A stretch of 64,000 nucleotides of DNA from an uncultured Nostoc sp. (GCF_937863485.1 NZ_CALMFY010000151.1:1-64000); one strand, 5' to 3'. Shown: positions 8,521 through 17,961, counted from the stretch's first letter. Numbers and translations are program-made. Notes: generated from the sequence alone by a model not told the origin.

Positions 8521-10896
8521 TTATTTTTCAAAACACTCCATCGCTGTTTGAACTTTCTCAACTTGCCTGGATGCTTGCATTTCATGAAAAAGTGCGTAGG
8601 CGTAGCCCGTCGCAGACATCGCTTGCACAAAACTTTCCCTACTCTGCTCAATTTCACCCATTTTTTTATGAGTCAATGCCAACTGATAATAAGCTTCAGC
8701 TAAATCAGATTTAGCACCTATTTTATCAAGAATTTCTATTGCTTCTGAATGATGAAAAATTGCTCTAGGAAATTCTCCTTCTTCTCGAAAAAGTTCCGCC
8801 AGACAACTGATAGCTTTAGCTTTGATCTGAGTAAAGTTGTTTTGTTCAGAATTAAATATAGCTCGTTGGCACAACTCAAAGGATTTTTTTAAATTACCTA
8901 AATTTTTATAAGTTAAGCAGAGGGTTACTAAACTATGCCCTATTCCCCATAAAGTCACTCTAGTTGATGATGACATGGCATAAAAGGCATTTTCAGCAAG
9001 ATTCAAAGCATCTTCTCTGCTACCAGAGCGTGATTTTATCAAAGCTAGACAGCATTGAGCATATGCCATGTAATCATCAAGGTTGCTATTTTGTTCAGCA
9101 AGGCTACAAACAGAATTAAAACAATCTTCGGCTGCTTCTATTTCCCATAATTCAAGTTTGCAAAGCCCTGTATTGAACAAAATAGATATTTTTGTTTTGA
9201 CATCTAATTCGCCTAATACTTTTCCTGATTTTTCATAACATTCTATAGCTTCTCTAATACACCCGATAATTCGATATGTATACCCCAGGATATTGTAAAG
9301 TTTAATTAATCTTTCTGGCGATTTTATATCGTCTATTATCCGTTTAATGACAGAAAAATTTTTCTGGAGCAGTCCCAGTTGGTAAAACGAGCAACCCAAA
9401 GGCAACCCTATACTCCACTGTTCACCTCTTCCTTGTAAAATTACATCACCAGCTTGCTCAAAATCACTAATTTCTACATAGTGATAATAAGCCTCTAAAG
9501 CGGTTAAAGCATCTGTGATATTTTTGACGGCTGCAACTCGTTGCGTCCAAAATTCTGCGGCTTTTCGGTTTACTAAATCCCATTCTTCACTGATTAACCT
9601 TAACCTACTAATCGCTTCATCACGAATGACCGGATGCAGCCAGTATTGTCCTTTTTTTGCTTCTATTAAAGACAAATCTTGCAGAGCTTTAATTACACCT
9701 CTACGTTTTTGTTCTGGTACATCCCAAAGCAAACATAAAACTCCCTCAATAGGTAATGAAGTAATATCTTGATAACGATAGCATCCTAAACGACACAGGA
9801 GACGATAGGCTTCTAAGTCATTTTCTTGGAGACGGGTAAATTGACTGGCGACTAAATCTTTTAACTCTCTTTCTATTAATAAATTTGTACAGTTTTCCTG
9901 CCAATAGGCATGTATATCACCAGAAAAATCTGTCAATATTGCTCCTCGGAGAATTTGCATTGCTTTGGCGTTACCTCCACAAGCTTTGCACATTTCACTG
10001 AGAATAGTAGAATCACAATTGATGTGGCGACGGCTGAAAAATTGTCGCCACGCTTGATCATCTAAACCTTCCAGTGGGTAGAGATGAACCTCTACACTTG
10101 ACTCCCGCAAACGCTCACGACTCGTTACTAAAGTAACTGAATGCACATCCTGATCTGCTAATAGTCTCAATAGTTCAACATAAGGGCGACGAGATTCGAG
10201 AATCTTGCCATTTTTATCGAGAGCAGTTTCTAGATTATCGATAAATACCCCAATTTTAGAAGTTTGTTCTCGGAGTTTGCGCCGTAGTCGTTCTAAGCTG
10301 ATACCAAAGTCGCATCCCGGTTCTTCCTTAAAGTATCGCCGCAGCCATTCCTCAACCACACTCTCCACAGGAGTGAGGTTTTGGATTTCTGTGGCCATCC
10401 ACAGTTCCAGTACAAAATTAAACTTTTGAGTTTTAAAATACTTGCGTGCTAAGGTGGTTTTACCAACACCGCCTTCACCCTGGATGAGAATAACTTTTGC
10501 TTCCCGACTCACAAGGGCGTGGAGATCGGCTATTTGGCGATCGCGCCCCACGAAGTTAGAATCTATTTCTTGAGGTTTAGTGCCATTGCCCACTAAATTG
10601 GGAATCTGGGAGATTTGTTGCGACTGTTGCGTTGTTCTAAACCCCTGAACCACGCCTTGGAAGGTAGATTTTGAGACTTTCTCCCCTAGCACTTTTGATA
10701 GTAATTGCCAAAGTTCTGCACCAACTGCTTTTAAATGCGCTTCAGTGTAACCACGGCTATTGGCAATATCCTGGTAAGTCCGCTTTTCATCCTCCCACAA
10801 ATGACGCAAGATAATCCTTTGAGTTTTATCTAAGTGTTCTCCCGTCTTGAGAAAAACCAAGTTATCTACAAACTCTAAGGCTTCTTCTGCACCCAT
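8521..10896 (-). CDS. STAND NTPase: N-terminal HTH, NB-ARC, C-terminal TPRs
   Basis: A 791-residue signal-transduction ATPase. Residues 1-90 resemble the helix-turn-helix effector-associated module found ahead of cyanobacterial NB-ARC proteins (vMAP type). The NTPase domain has Walker A 'GEGGVGKTT' with K146, Walker B 'IGVFIDNLE' and 'TLVTSRE'. The C-terminal half (about 470-780) is helical with TPR-like repeats ('AYYQLALTHKKMGEIEQS', 'CLTYKNLGNLKKS'). Such proteins act as oligomerising switches; several relatives serve in anti-phage defence or programmed death, but no toxic effector domain is recognisable here. A dispersed small repeat is embedded in frame close to the 3' end (8594-8622). 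The start ATG at 10896 has no strong ribosome-binding site. No obvious partner gene adjoins it. Confidence 0.85.
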   Translation of the reverse strand: MGAEEALEFVDNLVFLKTGEHLDKTQRIILRHLWEDEKRTYQDIANSRGYTEAHLKAVGAELWQLLSKVLGEKVSKSTFQGVVQGFRTTQQSQQISQIPNLVGNGTKPQEIDSNFVGRDRQIADLHALVSREAKVILIQGEGGVGKTTLARKYFKTQKFNFVLELWMATEIQNLTPVESVVEEWLRRYFKEEPGCDFGISLERLRRKLREQTSKIGVFIDNLETALDKNGKILESRRPYVELLRLLADQDVHSVTLVTSRERLRESSVEVHLYPLEGLDDQAWRQFFSRRHINCDSTILSEMCKACGGNAKAMQILRGAILTDFSGDIHAYWQENCTNLLIERELKDLVASQFTRLQENDLEAYRLLCRLGCYRYQDITSLPIEGVLCLLWDVPEQKRRGVIKALQDLSLIEAKKGQYWLHPVIRDEAISRLRLISEEWDLVNRKAAEFWTQRVAAVKNITDALTALEAYYHYVEISDFEQAGDVILQGRGEQWSIGLPLGCSFYQLGLLQKNFSVIKRIIDDIKSPERLIKLYNILGYTYRIIGCIREAIECYEKSGKVLGELDVKTKISILFNTGLCKLELWEIEAAEDCFNSVCSLAEQNSNLDDYMAYAQCCLALIKSRSGSREDALNLAENAFYAMSSSTRVTLWGIGHSLVTLCLTYKNLGNLKKSFELCQRAIFNSEQNNFTQIKAKAISCLAELFREEGEFPRAIFHHSEAIEILDKIGAKSDLAEAYYQLALTHKKMGEIEQSRESFVQAMSATGYAYALFHEMQASRQVEKVQTAMECFEK
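8594..8622 (-). repeat. 29-bp dispersed repeat, copy within STAND gene
   Basis: Read on the minus strand it starts GCGATGTCTGCGACGGG and ends CTACGC. A second copy with three substitutions lies at 13146-13174 on the plus strand in an intergenic region. In this copy it encodes AMSATGYAY in frame in the STAND protein. Confidence 0.8.
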
Positions 10897-11272
10897 TTGC
10901 TAGCTTGATGTATCATTTGTAATTCATTATAACCATATTTTTACTACTTCTTCCTACCCGTCATACTACAAAATACTTTTTCCTACTCGGTAGGGAACTC
11001 ACTTTATCCGACTGCAAAGCATTCTGGGCTGTATTACTATTGTAATTAATACAGGCGAAGTTAAGTTAAGCGCCAAGAAAAGGTGGTTGAGGAGAGATTT
11101 TACCAGCGCTACTATTGCAAGCTTAGTAAATCACAGATATTATTTGTTCCTCTCCCATATTAATGACTCATGAAAGTGGTGTCTACTAAACAGGCAGTAG
11201 CTATTAACTAATTAGATTCTGTAGAGCGTATTTACAAGTAAGTATGTAAGTCTTTACCCTACAGGAGGTTCA
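10897..11272. other. Intergenic region upstream of small Cys-rich ORF
   Basis: Divergent region between the STAND gene and the small ORF at 11273. No RNA gene or clear operator seen; AT-rich promoter-like stretches are present. Confidence 0.3.
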
Positions 11273-11407
11273 ATGATGTTAGACAAAGATTGTCATCATG
11301 ATTGCAATCAAAATCACTGCCCCTTTGCTCAAGATACACGTAATCCCAATAGATATGTTTGCCTCAAATGTGGTGTTGAGCGAGAAATAAGTATCCCTCT
11401 AGTTTAG
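11273..11407 (+). CDS. Small Cys/His-rich protein (43-44 aa), possible zinc knuckle
   Basis: A short frame with a perfect AGGAGG at 11263-11268. Two successive ATGs (11273 and 11276) give 44 or 43 residues; the second has the better spacing (7 bases). The product has 'CHHDC' near the N-terminus, a Cys at about residue 16 and 'CLKCG' near residues 35-39, so one or two metal sites are plausible. The strong ribosome-binding site, rare in this window, argues that it is translated. I do not recognise a family. It is alone, followed by a small membrane-protein gene on the same strand. Confidence 0.6.
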   Translation: MMLDKDCHHDCNQNHCPFAQDTRNPNRYVCLKCGVEREISIPLV

Positions 11408-11654
11408 GCTCATTTTTGCTGCTGTTGTTGGGCTTGTTTATTTCGTTTCAACTATTAGCTAATTAGGAAAAGGAAAATGAGCTACAAAGGCAACAACAGT
11501 CTTTGAAGAATTCACCCAATCAGGTAATTATTCACTAGTAAAATTAATCTTCAGACTAGGCATAATTTCCCACATCCTCCTTTTTAAAATGGGAAACGGG
11601 AAATTAAAAAGAATATTCACTACTAAAAACTCAGCTACTTTCGTAACTAAAATT

Positions 11655-11882
11655 ATGCACACAAATCAGGATACGCTTCTATTTCGCTTTGCTTCTAAAT
11701 CTTTGAAATATTTCTTGTTGGTGCTATTTGGCATTGCGATCGCCTACGTTTTATCCAGTGGTTTAGGTATCTTACAAATCATCCCCATACTGCTGTACCT
11801 TTTACAACAGTTTTTGCTTCCACTAGGAATTATCCTGTTGTGTTTAATTACAACAGCAGTAATTCTTGAATCCCTGCGTTAA
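11655..11882 (+). CDS. Small two-helix membrane protein
   Basis: A 75-residue protein (97 if the upstream in-frame ATG at 11589 is used). Two hydrophobic helices ('FLLVLFGIAIAYVLS' and 'LLPLGIILLCLITTAVIL') are joined by a short hydrophobic loop. I prefer the inner start because the extra 22 residues are Lys/Thr-rich and unlike a membrane-protein N-terminus, but neither start has a clear ribosome-binding site. Such small inner-membrane proteins are common and uncharacterised in Nostoc. Convergent with the SPOR-like gene. Confidence 0.5.
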   Translation: MHTNQDTLLFRFASKSLKYFLLVLFGIAIAYVLSSGLGILQIIPILLYLLQQFLLPLGIILLCLITTAVILESLR

Positions 11883-11909
11883 GAATCGAGGGAATGACTC
11901 CTAACTTAT

Positions 11910-12839
11910 TCACTTTCCGTAGTAAACCCTGGCATTACCATATCCTATATTTCGCAGGTATTTATTCCATTCCTGAGCTTGGAATCGCTCAGGGAAAGGC
12001 CCTACTGCTACGTGTGGCCCTCGTGGTTGCGTCCTTTCGAGGACTGCGCCAGATCGTCCTAAATCTTGACTATATGGGGCTATATTCTGCCTAATTTTTG
12101 CTGCGATCGCAGGTAACTCTTGTTGAGTGGTGGGAATGACGACATAATATCTAGAGGCTTGCCTGGGAGGATTTATATTACTGCGATCGCCTACAAAGCC
12201 TCTATTACCTCCATCTATTTCCTGTCCGTTAGCGGAGCTGATCCGTACATTAGAAATGCCTCGTGACTGTAGCTCTCTGACCCGTTGTTGGGCGTTAGAT
12301 ACTCTGTTAAAAACTCCTGACTGAATTACATTCCGTCCTTGGTAGTAGCGAATGTAAGCACTGGGTTCAATCCGACGGATTGCTTGTAGCGTCTGGAAAT
12401 CACTACTATCAACGTAAACTGAGTAGCGCTCAAAGTTCTGGTTATATTGACTAAACTGTGCAGGTTGAGAGGGCTGAAAATTCTGTTCAAATTGATTGTT
12501 CTGTAATGGTTGAGAGGGCTGAAAATCCTGCTCAAATTGATTATTTTGTACTAGTTGGGAGGGCTGAAAGTTCTGCTCAAATTGATTGTCCTGTACTGGT
12601 TGTAACTGCGGTGATGGCTGTTGACCAAAGGGAATTGGCGGTGGCGGTAAAGTTTCACCTGCTTCTTGAGCCAGTAGCACCTTGTTGTGGATTTGTGCTT
12701 GTGCTGGGGTAGAGTTGGGAATCAGCACTAACCATCCTCCCACTAACAAGGGGAGAAGTCTAATAGTGGGTTTCCAACCCTCAGAACTTCGGTGCAGCAT
12801 CTGAAATGGGATAAATTGACAAGGCATTCCTCTCGACAT
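11910..12839 (-). CDS. Secreted SPOR-like protein with Gln/Asn repeat region
   Basis: A 309-residue exported protein. A hydrophobic stretch at about 28-40 followed by 'TPAQAQ' looks like a signal peptide with its cleavage site. Residues 81-125 hold three 15-residue repeats (consensus PxQNNQFEQNFQPSQ). The C-terminal half has two segments with the SPOR-like pattern: 'YSVYVDSSD...RRIEPSAYIRYYQGRNVIQSGVF' and 'YYVVIPT...GPHVAVGPFPERFQAQEWNKYLR'. SPOR domains bind denuded glycan strands of peptidoglycan, so a periplasmic cell-wall role is likely. Proteins of this layout are frequent in cyanobacteria and unnamed. The start at 12839 gives a long n-region; a later Met (residue 14) is also possible. 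Confidence 0.75.
   Translation of the reverse strand: MSRGMPCQFIPFQMLHRSSEGWKPTIRLLPLLVGGWLVLIPNSTPAQAQIHNKVLLAQEAGETLPPPPIPFGQQPSPQLQPVQDNQFEQNFQPSQLVQNNQFEQDFQPSQPLQNNQFEQNFQPSQPAQFSQYNQNFERYSVYVDSSDFQTLQAIRRIEPSAYIRYYQGRNVIQSGVFNRVSNAQQRVRELQSRGISNVRISSANGQEIDGGNRGFVGDRSNINPPRQASRYYVVIPTTQQELPAIAAKIRQNIAPYSQDLGRSGAVLERTQPRGPHVAVGPFPERFQAQEWNKYLRNIGYGNARVYYGK
12465..12599 (-). repeat. Three 45-bp tandem coding repeats
   Basis: Units at about 12555-12599, 12510-12554 and 12465-12509 encode the Gln/Asn/Phe-rich 15-residue repeat of the SPOR-like protein. In-frame unit length permits copy-number change without loss of the gene. Confidence 0.85.
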
Positions 12840-13269
12840 AAGTAGTTAGAAAGTAGTCAAAATATTTCTAGACAATTTCCATCAGGAACTAATTAGTTCA
12901 CGTTGTAGCAACTATAGCGCTTCTGGTTTCTATACAATACACTCTGACCTCACTTCCATTCCTTTCTCTAAAAAGAGAAAAGCTTTGAATCTTACTCCCC
13001 AACGCTACAAGGGTTGGGGGTTAGGTATCTATTGGACTCCAACCCAGAGGCGCTATATATAGCCTTAACGTCAAATTAGCTCATGCTGCGTGGCAAAAAA
13101 TACATCTGTAACTAATCTTAGATAAGGGTGATGGGAGAGGGAACAGCGATGTCTACGATGGGCTACACCTACGCTAATTTAGTTACTTTAAAACTGAAGT
13201 GCTTTACTAGCAAGGCTTTGAAGAGTGTGTGCTACAATGGTACAACCACGCATATCGTGTCGTGTTTGT
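12840..13269. other. Intergenic region with hairpins and dispersed repeat
   Basis: Contains a TTTCTCT/AGAGAAA hairpin (about 12963-12979), a CCCCAAC/GTTGGGG hairpin (12997-13018) and the second copy of the 29-bp repeat (13146-13174). The promoter of mnmA must be near the right end. Confidence 0.5.
13146..13174 (+). repeat. 29-bp dispersed repeat, intergenic copy
   Basis: Same family as the copy embedded in the STAND gene at 8594-8622, inverted relative to it; 26 of 29 bases agree. Confidence 0.8.
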
Positions 13270-14325
13270 ATGAAAAAAGTCGTCGTTGGTCTTTCTGGTG
13301 GCGTTGACAGTTCCACCGCCGCAGCTATCCTGCACCATCAGGGCTATGAAGTGATTGGTTTGACTCTTTGGCTAATGAAAGGCAAAGGTCAATGTTGCTC
13401 TGAAGGTATGATCGACGCGGCTGATATCTGTGAACAATTGGGCGTTCCCCATCAGATTGTGGATATTCGGGATCTCTTTCAGACGCATATTGTCGATTAC
13501 CTGGTGACTGGTTACAGTGCTGGGATCACTCCTTTGCCTTGTTCCCAGTGCAATAAAACGGTGAAGTTTGGGCCAATGGTGCAGTATGCCCATGAACAAT
13601 TGGGATGCGATCGCATCGCCACTGGTCATTATGCCCGAATTAGCTATGACGAAGCAACTGGACGTTACCAGTTATTAAGAGCTGTTGACCGCAATAAAGA
13701 CCAGTCATACTTCCTCTATGATTTGTCTCAAGATTTACTTGCTGCAACTATATTCCCTCTCGGTGAACTAGAAAAAACTGACACCCGCCGGATTGCGACT
13801 GAATACGGACTGAAAACTGCTGATAAACCAGAAAGTCAAGACTTATGTTTAGTGGAAAGTAACGGTTCCATGCGGGCATTTCTGGATAAATATTTAGCTC
13901 CCAAAACAGGCGATATTGTAGATATGACAGGCAAAGTTTTGGGACAGCATGATGGTGTCCATCACTACACCATTGGCCAGCGCAAAGGCTTGGGGATTGC
14001 TGCTGCCGAACCGCTATATGTGATTGAATTAGATGCGGAAAATAATAAGGTAGTAGTAGGCGATCGCACTAAGGTAACTCAACCAGAATGCACTGTAAAT
14101 CGGGTAAATTGGGTTTCTATTGCTGAACCATCCACCCCAATTCATGCCGAAGTGCAAATTCGCTATCGTTCTACGGCTACACCAGTGACGGTGATTCCGT
14201 TGGAAAACTCCCGTGTGCGTTTGGTGTTTGATGAACCCCAAATCAGCATCACCCCCGGACAAGCAGCGGTGTGGTACGACGGGGAGAAAGTGTTAGGTGG
14301 CGGAATTATTGAACAATTTAGTTGA
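13270..14325 (+). CDS. mnmA: tRNA 2-thiouridylase MnmA (TrmU)
   Basis: Transfers sulfur to U34 of tRNA-Lys, -Glu and -Gln using ATP and a protein persulfide. The PP-loop 'GLSGGVDSS' lies at residues 8-16, 'GQCCSEGM' follows, and the two catalytic cysteines are those of 'PLPCSQCNK' and 'SQDLCLV'. 'DKDQSYFL'-type motif (here NKDQSYFLY) and '[10 protein letters not shown]' are present. The frame also allows GTG at 13225 and ATG at 13237; the ATG at 13270 gives the usual '[11 protein letters not shown]' start, so I prefer it. 351 residues is normal. Housekeeping gene, apparently monocistronic. Confidence 0.93.
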   Translation: MKKVVVGLSGGVDSSTAAAILHHQGYEVIGLTLWLMKGKGQCCSEGMIDAADICEQLGVPHQIVDIRDLFQTHIVDYLVTGYSAGITPLPCSQCNKTVKFGPMVQYAHEQLGCDRIATGHYARISYDEATGRYQLLRAVDRNKDQSYFLYDLSQDLLAATIFPLGELEKTDTRRIATEYGLKTADKPESQDLCLVESNGSMRAFLDKYLAPKTGDIVDMTGKVLGQHDGVHHYTIGQRKGLGIAAAEPLYVIELDAENNKVVVGDRTKVTQPECTVNRVNWVSIAEPSTPIHAEVQIRYRSTATPVTVIPLENSRVRLVFDEPQISITPGQAAVWYDGEKVLGGGIIEQFS

Positions 14326-14435
14326 ATGTCACATCGGTTTTGCTAGAAGCCAAAACTGCCTCTTCTTTTAACTTCAGATAAGCAAAAGCTGCACTGAGTT
14401 TTGGAGGGGTATTTTTGTGTTTAAATTGGATAATA

Positions 14436-14726
14436 ATGCCAGAACAAGAGCCAATCACTGATCCGTTTTTAATACAGCTATTAGAAGGCTATACCTCAGC
14501 AGAGGCGGCAGGGATTCAACAATACATGGATCAATGGGATGCTGCTACCTATACCAGTGTTGCTCAAAGTATCTTAGACCATGCTGCTAGAAAAGGAATT
14601 GAACCTTTAAAGTATCTACGCAAAGCTCATAACTTTAATAAAAAAGGAGCGATTCGAGTTCCGAAAACTGGATATAGAGGCGATAGTTCAGCTGTCTATC
14701 GTAAAAGCGGGGAGTGTGGGCGATGA
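14436..14726 (+). CDS. Small conserved hypothetical protein
   Basis: About 96 residues, soluble, mainly helical: 'PFLIQLLEGYTSAEAAGIQQYMDQWD', then a basic tail ('AHNFNKKGAIRVPKTGYRG'). I do not recognise a family. An in-frame TTG at 14415 preceded by GGAGGGG is an alternative start (103 residues); the ATG gives a more natural N-terminus. It lies 110 bases behind mnmA on the same strand and could be read through from it. Confidence 0.55.
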   Translation: MPEQEPITDPFLIQLLEGYTSAEAAGIQQYMDQWDAATYTSVAQSILDHAARKGIEPLKYLRKAHNFNKKGAIRVPKTGYRGDSSAVYRKSGECGR

Positions 14727-14783
14727 CTTGGGTCGATTCGTACCGCCTTTTCCTGCACCCTCACAGACATTTGTGCCATTTCC

Positions 14784-15224
14784 TTAATCTGTCAAAGATG
14801 GTGTAGCAGTGCGACGCAAAACTGCTAAATCCTCCTCATCCAGTTCCACCTCAATTCCACTGCGAATCAGTTCAGCAAAATGGTCATTTGGCACCATAAT
14901 ACTTAGGGCATATAAGCGACCCAACCCGGTATTTTCAATAAAATGTATGTCGGTGGGAGGTACTAAAAAGCTGTCCCCCGCCTGAATTGGTACTGCCTTA
15001 CCATCACAGTGAGCGAGTCCTTCCCCTTTAAGGATGAAAAACATTTCCACCGCCGACTGATGCCGATTCGGGGGTTGCTTCCCGCCCACGTCAAAAATTT
15101 CTACACAAACTATAGGGGAGACGTCAGCACTTGCCTTATCGAACACGATCGCTAACCGATTCGTGGCATCGGGACTGATACGATATACCTGGTAGTCTTT
15201 GGGAGATTTAATTACTGGAATCAT
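14784..15224 (-). CDS. Cupin-domain protein
   Basis: A 146-residue single-domain cupin. Motif 1 is 'PPNRHQSAVEMFFILKGEG' (H and E metal ligands) and motif 2 'VPIQAGDSFLVPPTDIHFIENTG' (His ligand), with the standard spacing. Cupins of this size bind a metal and act as isomerases, dioxygenases or sensors; nothing here tells the substrate. Convergent with the small hypothetical gene. ATG start at 15224, with AGGTAACTC just upstream. Confidence 0.8.
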   Translation of the reverse strand: MIPVIKSPKDYQVYRISPDATNRLAIVFDKASADVSPIVCVEIFDVGGKQPPNRHQSAVEMFFILKGEGLAHCDGKAVPIQAGDSFLVPPTDIHFIENTGLGRLYALSIMVPNDHFAELIRSGIEVELDEEDLAVLRRTATPSLTD

Positions 15225-15371
15225 ACATTGAGTTACCTTTATAGTGAGTTCATTATCTCGCTTTCAGTTACCTCTTCTAGGTTGCTACTTACGTCATGAT
15301 TGTGATCCTCTATCCCAACTGTCCCCTCTGTCAATACCCCCCACCTGAATCCTTACGTGTTTTTGTTGGTT

Positions 15372-15662
15372 TTATATAGAGAAAAGGGAAACACTGCCAC
15401 CAAATCGGGGTGACGCTACTATATCTCCATGAGATAAGGCAAACTCGCGGAATTTTGTCCAGTCGGAAATCTTGTGTCCATTACCGGGAGGTTGATTAGG
15501 CAACGCTTGAAAGTCCCCAGTAATGTCCAGCCGCTTTAGCCATAGGTTGATGGTGTTGCGACTAATGTTGAATAGAAGACTTGCTTCACTAATCTTCAAT
15601 CCATCGAGCTTTATGGCTTGGATAACTTTCTGACGCAGGTCGTAACTGTAAGGTTTGGACAT
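15372..15662 (-). pseudogene. IS630-family transposase N-terminal remnant
   Basis: The first 75 residues match the DNA-binding start of IS630-type transposases ('YSYDLRQKVIQAIK', then helix-turn-helix 'LFNISRNTINLWLKR', then 'TGDFQ' and 'PGNGHKI'). After 'EFALSHGD' the match ends and the frame runs into unrelated residues and a stop. The catalytic DDE domain is missing, so this is an inactive leftover. IS630 enzymes insert at TA, which fits the TA-flanked miniature elements found elsewhere in the window, but no direct link can be shown. Confidence 0.75.
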
Positions 15663-15755
15663 GGAATGAGTGCGATCGCGCGGAAGGAGGATTTGGGACT
15701 ACTTCCAGTTTATGTCATAACCGCCAAGGCGGTTGCTATACTTATGGAGTCAACG

Positions 15756-16154
15756 ATGACTGAAGCAATTTGAAATGAGCAAGAATTTACTAAGAAAAAC
15801 ATTGTTCAATTGTTAGGGCAGTTGACTAACGCATATCAAAGTAGTCGCACCGAACGACAAGAAATTGCTATAAAGTTTCTCTCAGAGAATGAAGAGTTTT
15901 CTCTGTTAGAAGAACTTGAACTTTTAACAGTAAATCTCAGAGGTTATGCTAGTCAATTTCAATCCACAGATCGAATTGTCAATAAAGACCACGCAATTGA
16001 GCAATTACAAGCTATGCGAGTTTTAAATGTAGCTCAAATTGCGAGTTTTTATTTTGGCAGTAATGGCAATTATCAACAGATAAAGAGTTATATTAGAACG
16101 TTAGATTACTTGCGGTTACTACTATTGGAGTATTTGCAGCTTCAAAAAGCATAG
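15756..16154 (+). pseudogene. Small helical protein, stop codon at codon 6
   Basis: An ATG at 15756 with GGAG 6 bases upstream opens a frame that meets TGA at 15771-15773 and then stays open for 126 codons to 16154. The same frame can only be restarted at a TTG (15810), giving 114 residues. The product is a helical, Leu/Glu-rich protein ('FLSENEEFSLLEELELL', 'RTLDYLRLLLLEYLQLQ') that I cannot place. Good start signals followed by a stop suggest a recent nonsense mutation; use of the TTG is the alternative. Confidence 0.45.
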
Positions 16155-16200
16155 TACTGGAATAGCGACCACTTTTTATCTCTAACCAAGGTTCAGTCAA

Positions 16201-17961
16201 TTAATCAGATAAACAACCATTAATTTCATTAATGATCTCAATAATTTTATCTTCATTCTTTTGATAACCCTGTTCTTTAGCTACTGCTAATGCTTGCTGA
16301 TAATATTTCAGTGCTTTGGAGTGTTGTTTTAGTTCAATAAATAGTTCGCCTATATGTTCAATATTTTGAAGTTCAGTCATACGATTGCCTAATCGGTTAC
16401 AAATAATTAAAGATTGCTGATAGTATTTTATAGCTTTTTCATCCTCTTTCAAATGTCTATACATCAACCCTAAAATACTAAGAGTATTACTCTCACTCAG
16501 ACTATCTCCAATTTCTTTACTAATCGCTAGAGCTTCTTGAAGATAATTTTGTGCTTTTGAGTAATTTGCTAAATCGCAATAGACATCACCAATGAGATAG
16601 AGAGTCTCTGCCTGACCTGGACGAGCATTAATTTCTCGTCGAAGTGCTAATGCAAGCTCGTAATAGTTTAATGCTTTTTCAAAGTCTTTTAAACTAGCGT
16701 TAAGTAACCCAAGATTACTCAAAACAATAGCCTCTGTGTCGCGATCGCCCATCTTACTCGCTATTACTAATGCTTCTTGATAGCATTTTAAAGCCGTTGT
16801 ATAATTTCCATAACGAAAGTATATATGACCTATATTATTGAGGGTTGTACTTTGACCACCAAGATCACCAATCTGCTGATGTAGGCTTAAAGCTTCTTCA
16901 TAGTATTGAAGTGCTTTTGGGAATTCTTCTAGAAAACTATAAACTGCTCCAATGTTATTTAAAGTAGTACCTTCGTCTTGCTGCGCTCCTATTTCTCGAC
17001 GAATTGATAAAGCTTGGTGATAATATTTTAATGCCTCTTGATACTGTCCTGTCTGATCATAAATACCTCCAAAATTATTGAGGGCTGTAGCTTCGTTAGC
17101 GCGATCATCTAATTGTTTGAAAATTTTTAAAGCTTTTTTATAGTGTTCTAGCGCTTTTGTGTATTGTCCCATCTGGCGATAAACACATCCTATATTATTC
17201 AGGGAAGAGGCTTGACCTGATAAATGATTATTTTCTAGCTGGATGTTAAGGCTTTGATGATGTAGCTCTAATGCTTCTGGATATTGGCTTAATTCATTGT
17301 AAATTTGTCCTATATTGTTAAGAACAGATGCTTCACCATTTCGATGATTTTGACTCCTGTAAATTTTTAGTGCCTCTTGAGATTTATCTAAGGCTTTTTG
17401 AGGCTGTCCAAGCCTTTCATAAATTAAGCCAGTATTACTGAGAGTAGCAGCTTCATTAGATAGATGGCCTACTTCTCTACTAATTATTAAGGAGTGATTA
17501 TAGTGCTGTAGTGCTTCTGAATATTGTCCTAATAAGGAATAGACTGCCCCAATACCACAAAGTGTTTTTCCTTCCATTTTGCGATCCATGACCTCAAGAT
17601 GAAGAAAAAGCGCTTTTTGATAGTTCTCTAAAGCATTTGAATATTGTCCAATACTACGATAAGCACCCCCAATATTACTAAGAGTAGTACCTTCATTTTT
17701 TAAATCTTTAATTCTTTGAAAATAAGATAAAGCTTGACTGAACTGTTTTAATGCATCATGATAAAGTCCTTGATTATATAAGTCAAGTCCTAGATTTAAA
17801 TGTCTTACTCCGTCTGCTTGATATTCTTGTTTTATTAAAAACTTAACGAATCGACGGATTGCTCTTAATGGTCTAAGTAAAGCTGAAGCTAGCACACGTA
17901 AGTAAGATAGCACTTGCAACCTCCAAAGGCTAGTTCTTGAGTTCAAACTTATTTTTCCCAA
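16201..17961 (-). CDS. TPR-repeat protein (kinesin light chain-type repeats)
   Basis: A 586-residue protein. A basic amphipathic N-terminus (residues 1-45, rich in Arg/Leu) may touch the membrane. Then come about 12 tandem 40-residue repeats of the type 'A..L.NIG.IY...GQY..AL.YY.QAL.I....GD', the long-period TPR_12 form. These make a protein-binding superhelix. There is no effector domain, so it is probably a scaffold or co-factor of a signalling pathway. Nostoc genomes carry many such genes. The start at 17961 is an ATG without a strong ribosome-binding site. Confidence 0.85.
   Translation of the reverse strand: MGKISLNSRTSLWRLQVLSYLRVLASALLRPLRAIRRFVKFLIKQEYQADGVRHLNLGLDLYNQGLYHDALKQFSQALSYFQRIKDLKNEGTTLSNIGGAYRSIGQYSNALENYQKALFLHLEVMDRKMEGKTLCGIGAVYSLLGQYSEALQHYNHSLIISREVGHLSNEAATLSNTGLIYERLGQPQKALDKSQEALKIYRSQNHRNGEASVLNNIGQIYNELSQYPEALELHHQSLNIQLENNHLSGQASSLNNIGCVYRQMGQYTKALEHYKKALKIFKQLDDRANEATALNNFGGIYDQTGQYQEALKYYHQALSIRREIGAQQDEGTTLNNIGAVYSFLEEFPKALQYYEEALSLHQQIGDLGGQSTTLNNIGHIYFRYGNYTTALKCYQEALVIASKMGDRDTEAIVLSNLGLLNASLKDFEKALNYYELALALRREINARPGQAETLYLIGDVYCDLANYSKAQNYLQEALAISKEIGDSLSESNTLSILGLMYRHLKEDEKAIKYYQQSLIICNRLGNRMTELQNIEHIGELFIELKQHSKALKYYQQALAVAKEQGYQKNEDKIIEIINEINGCLSD

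Noticed and set aside
12465-12599. Regular 45-bp repeats, considered as a short CRISPR-like array
   Set aside because: Units are contiguous without spacers and encode a 15-residue protein repeat in frame.
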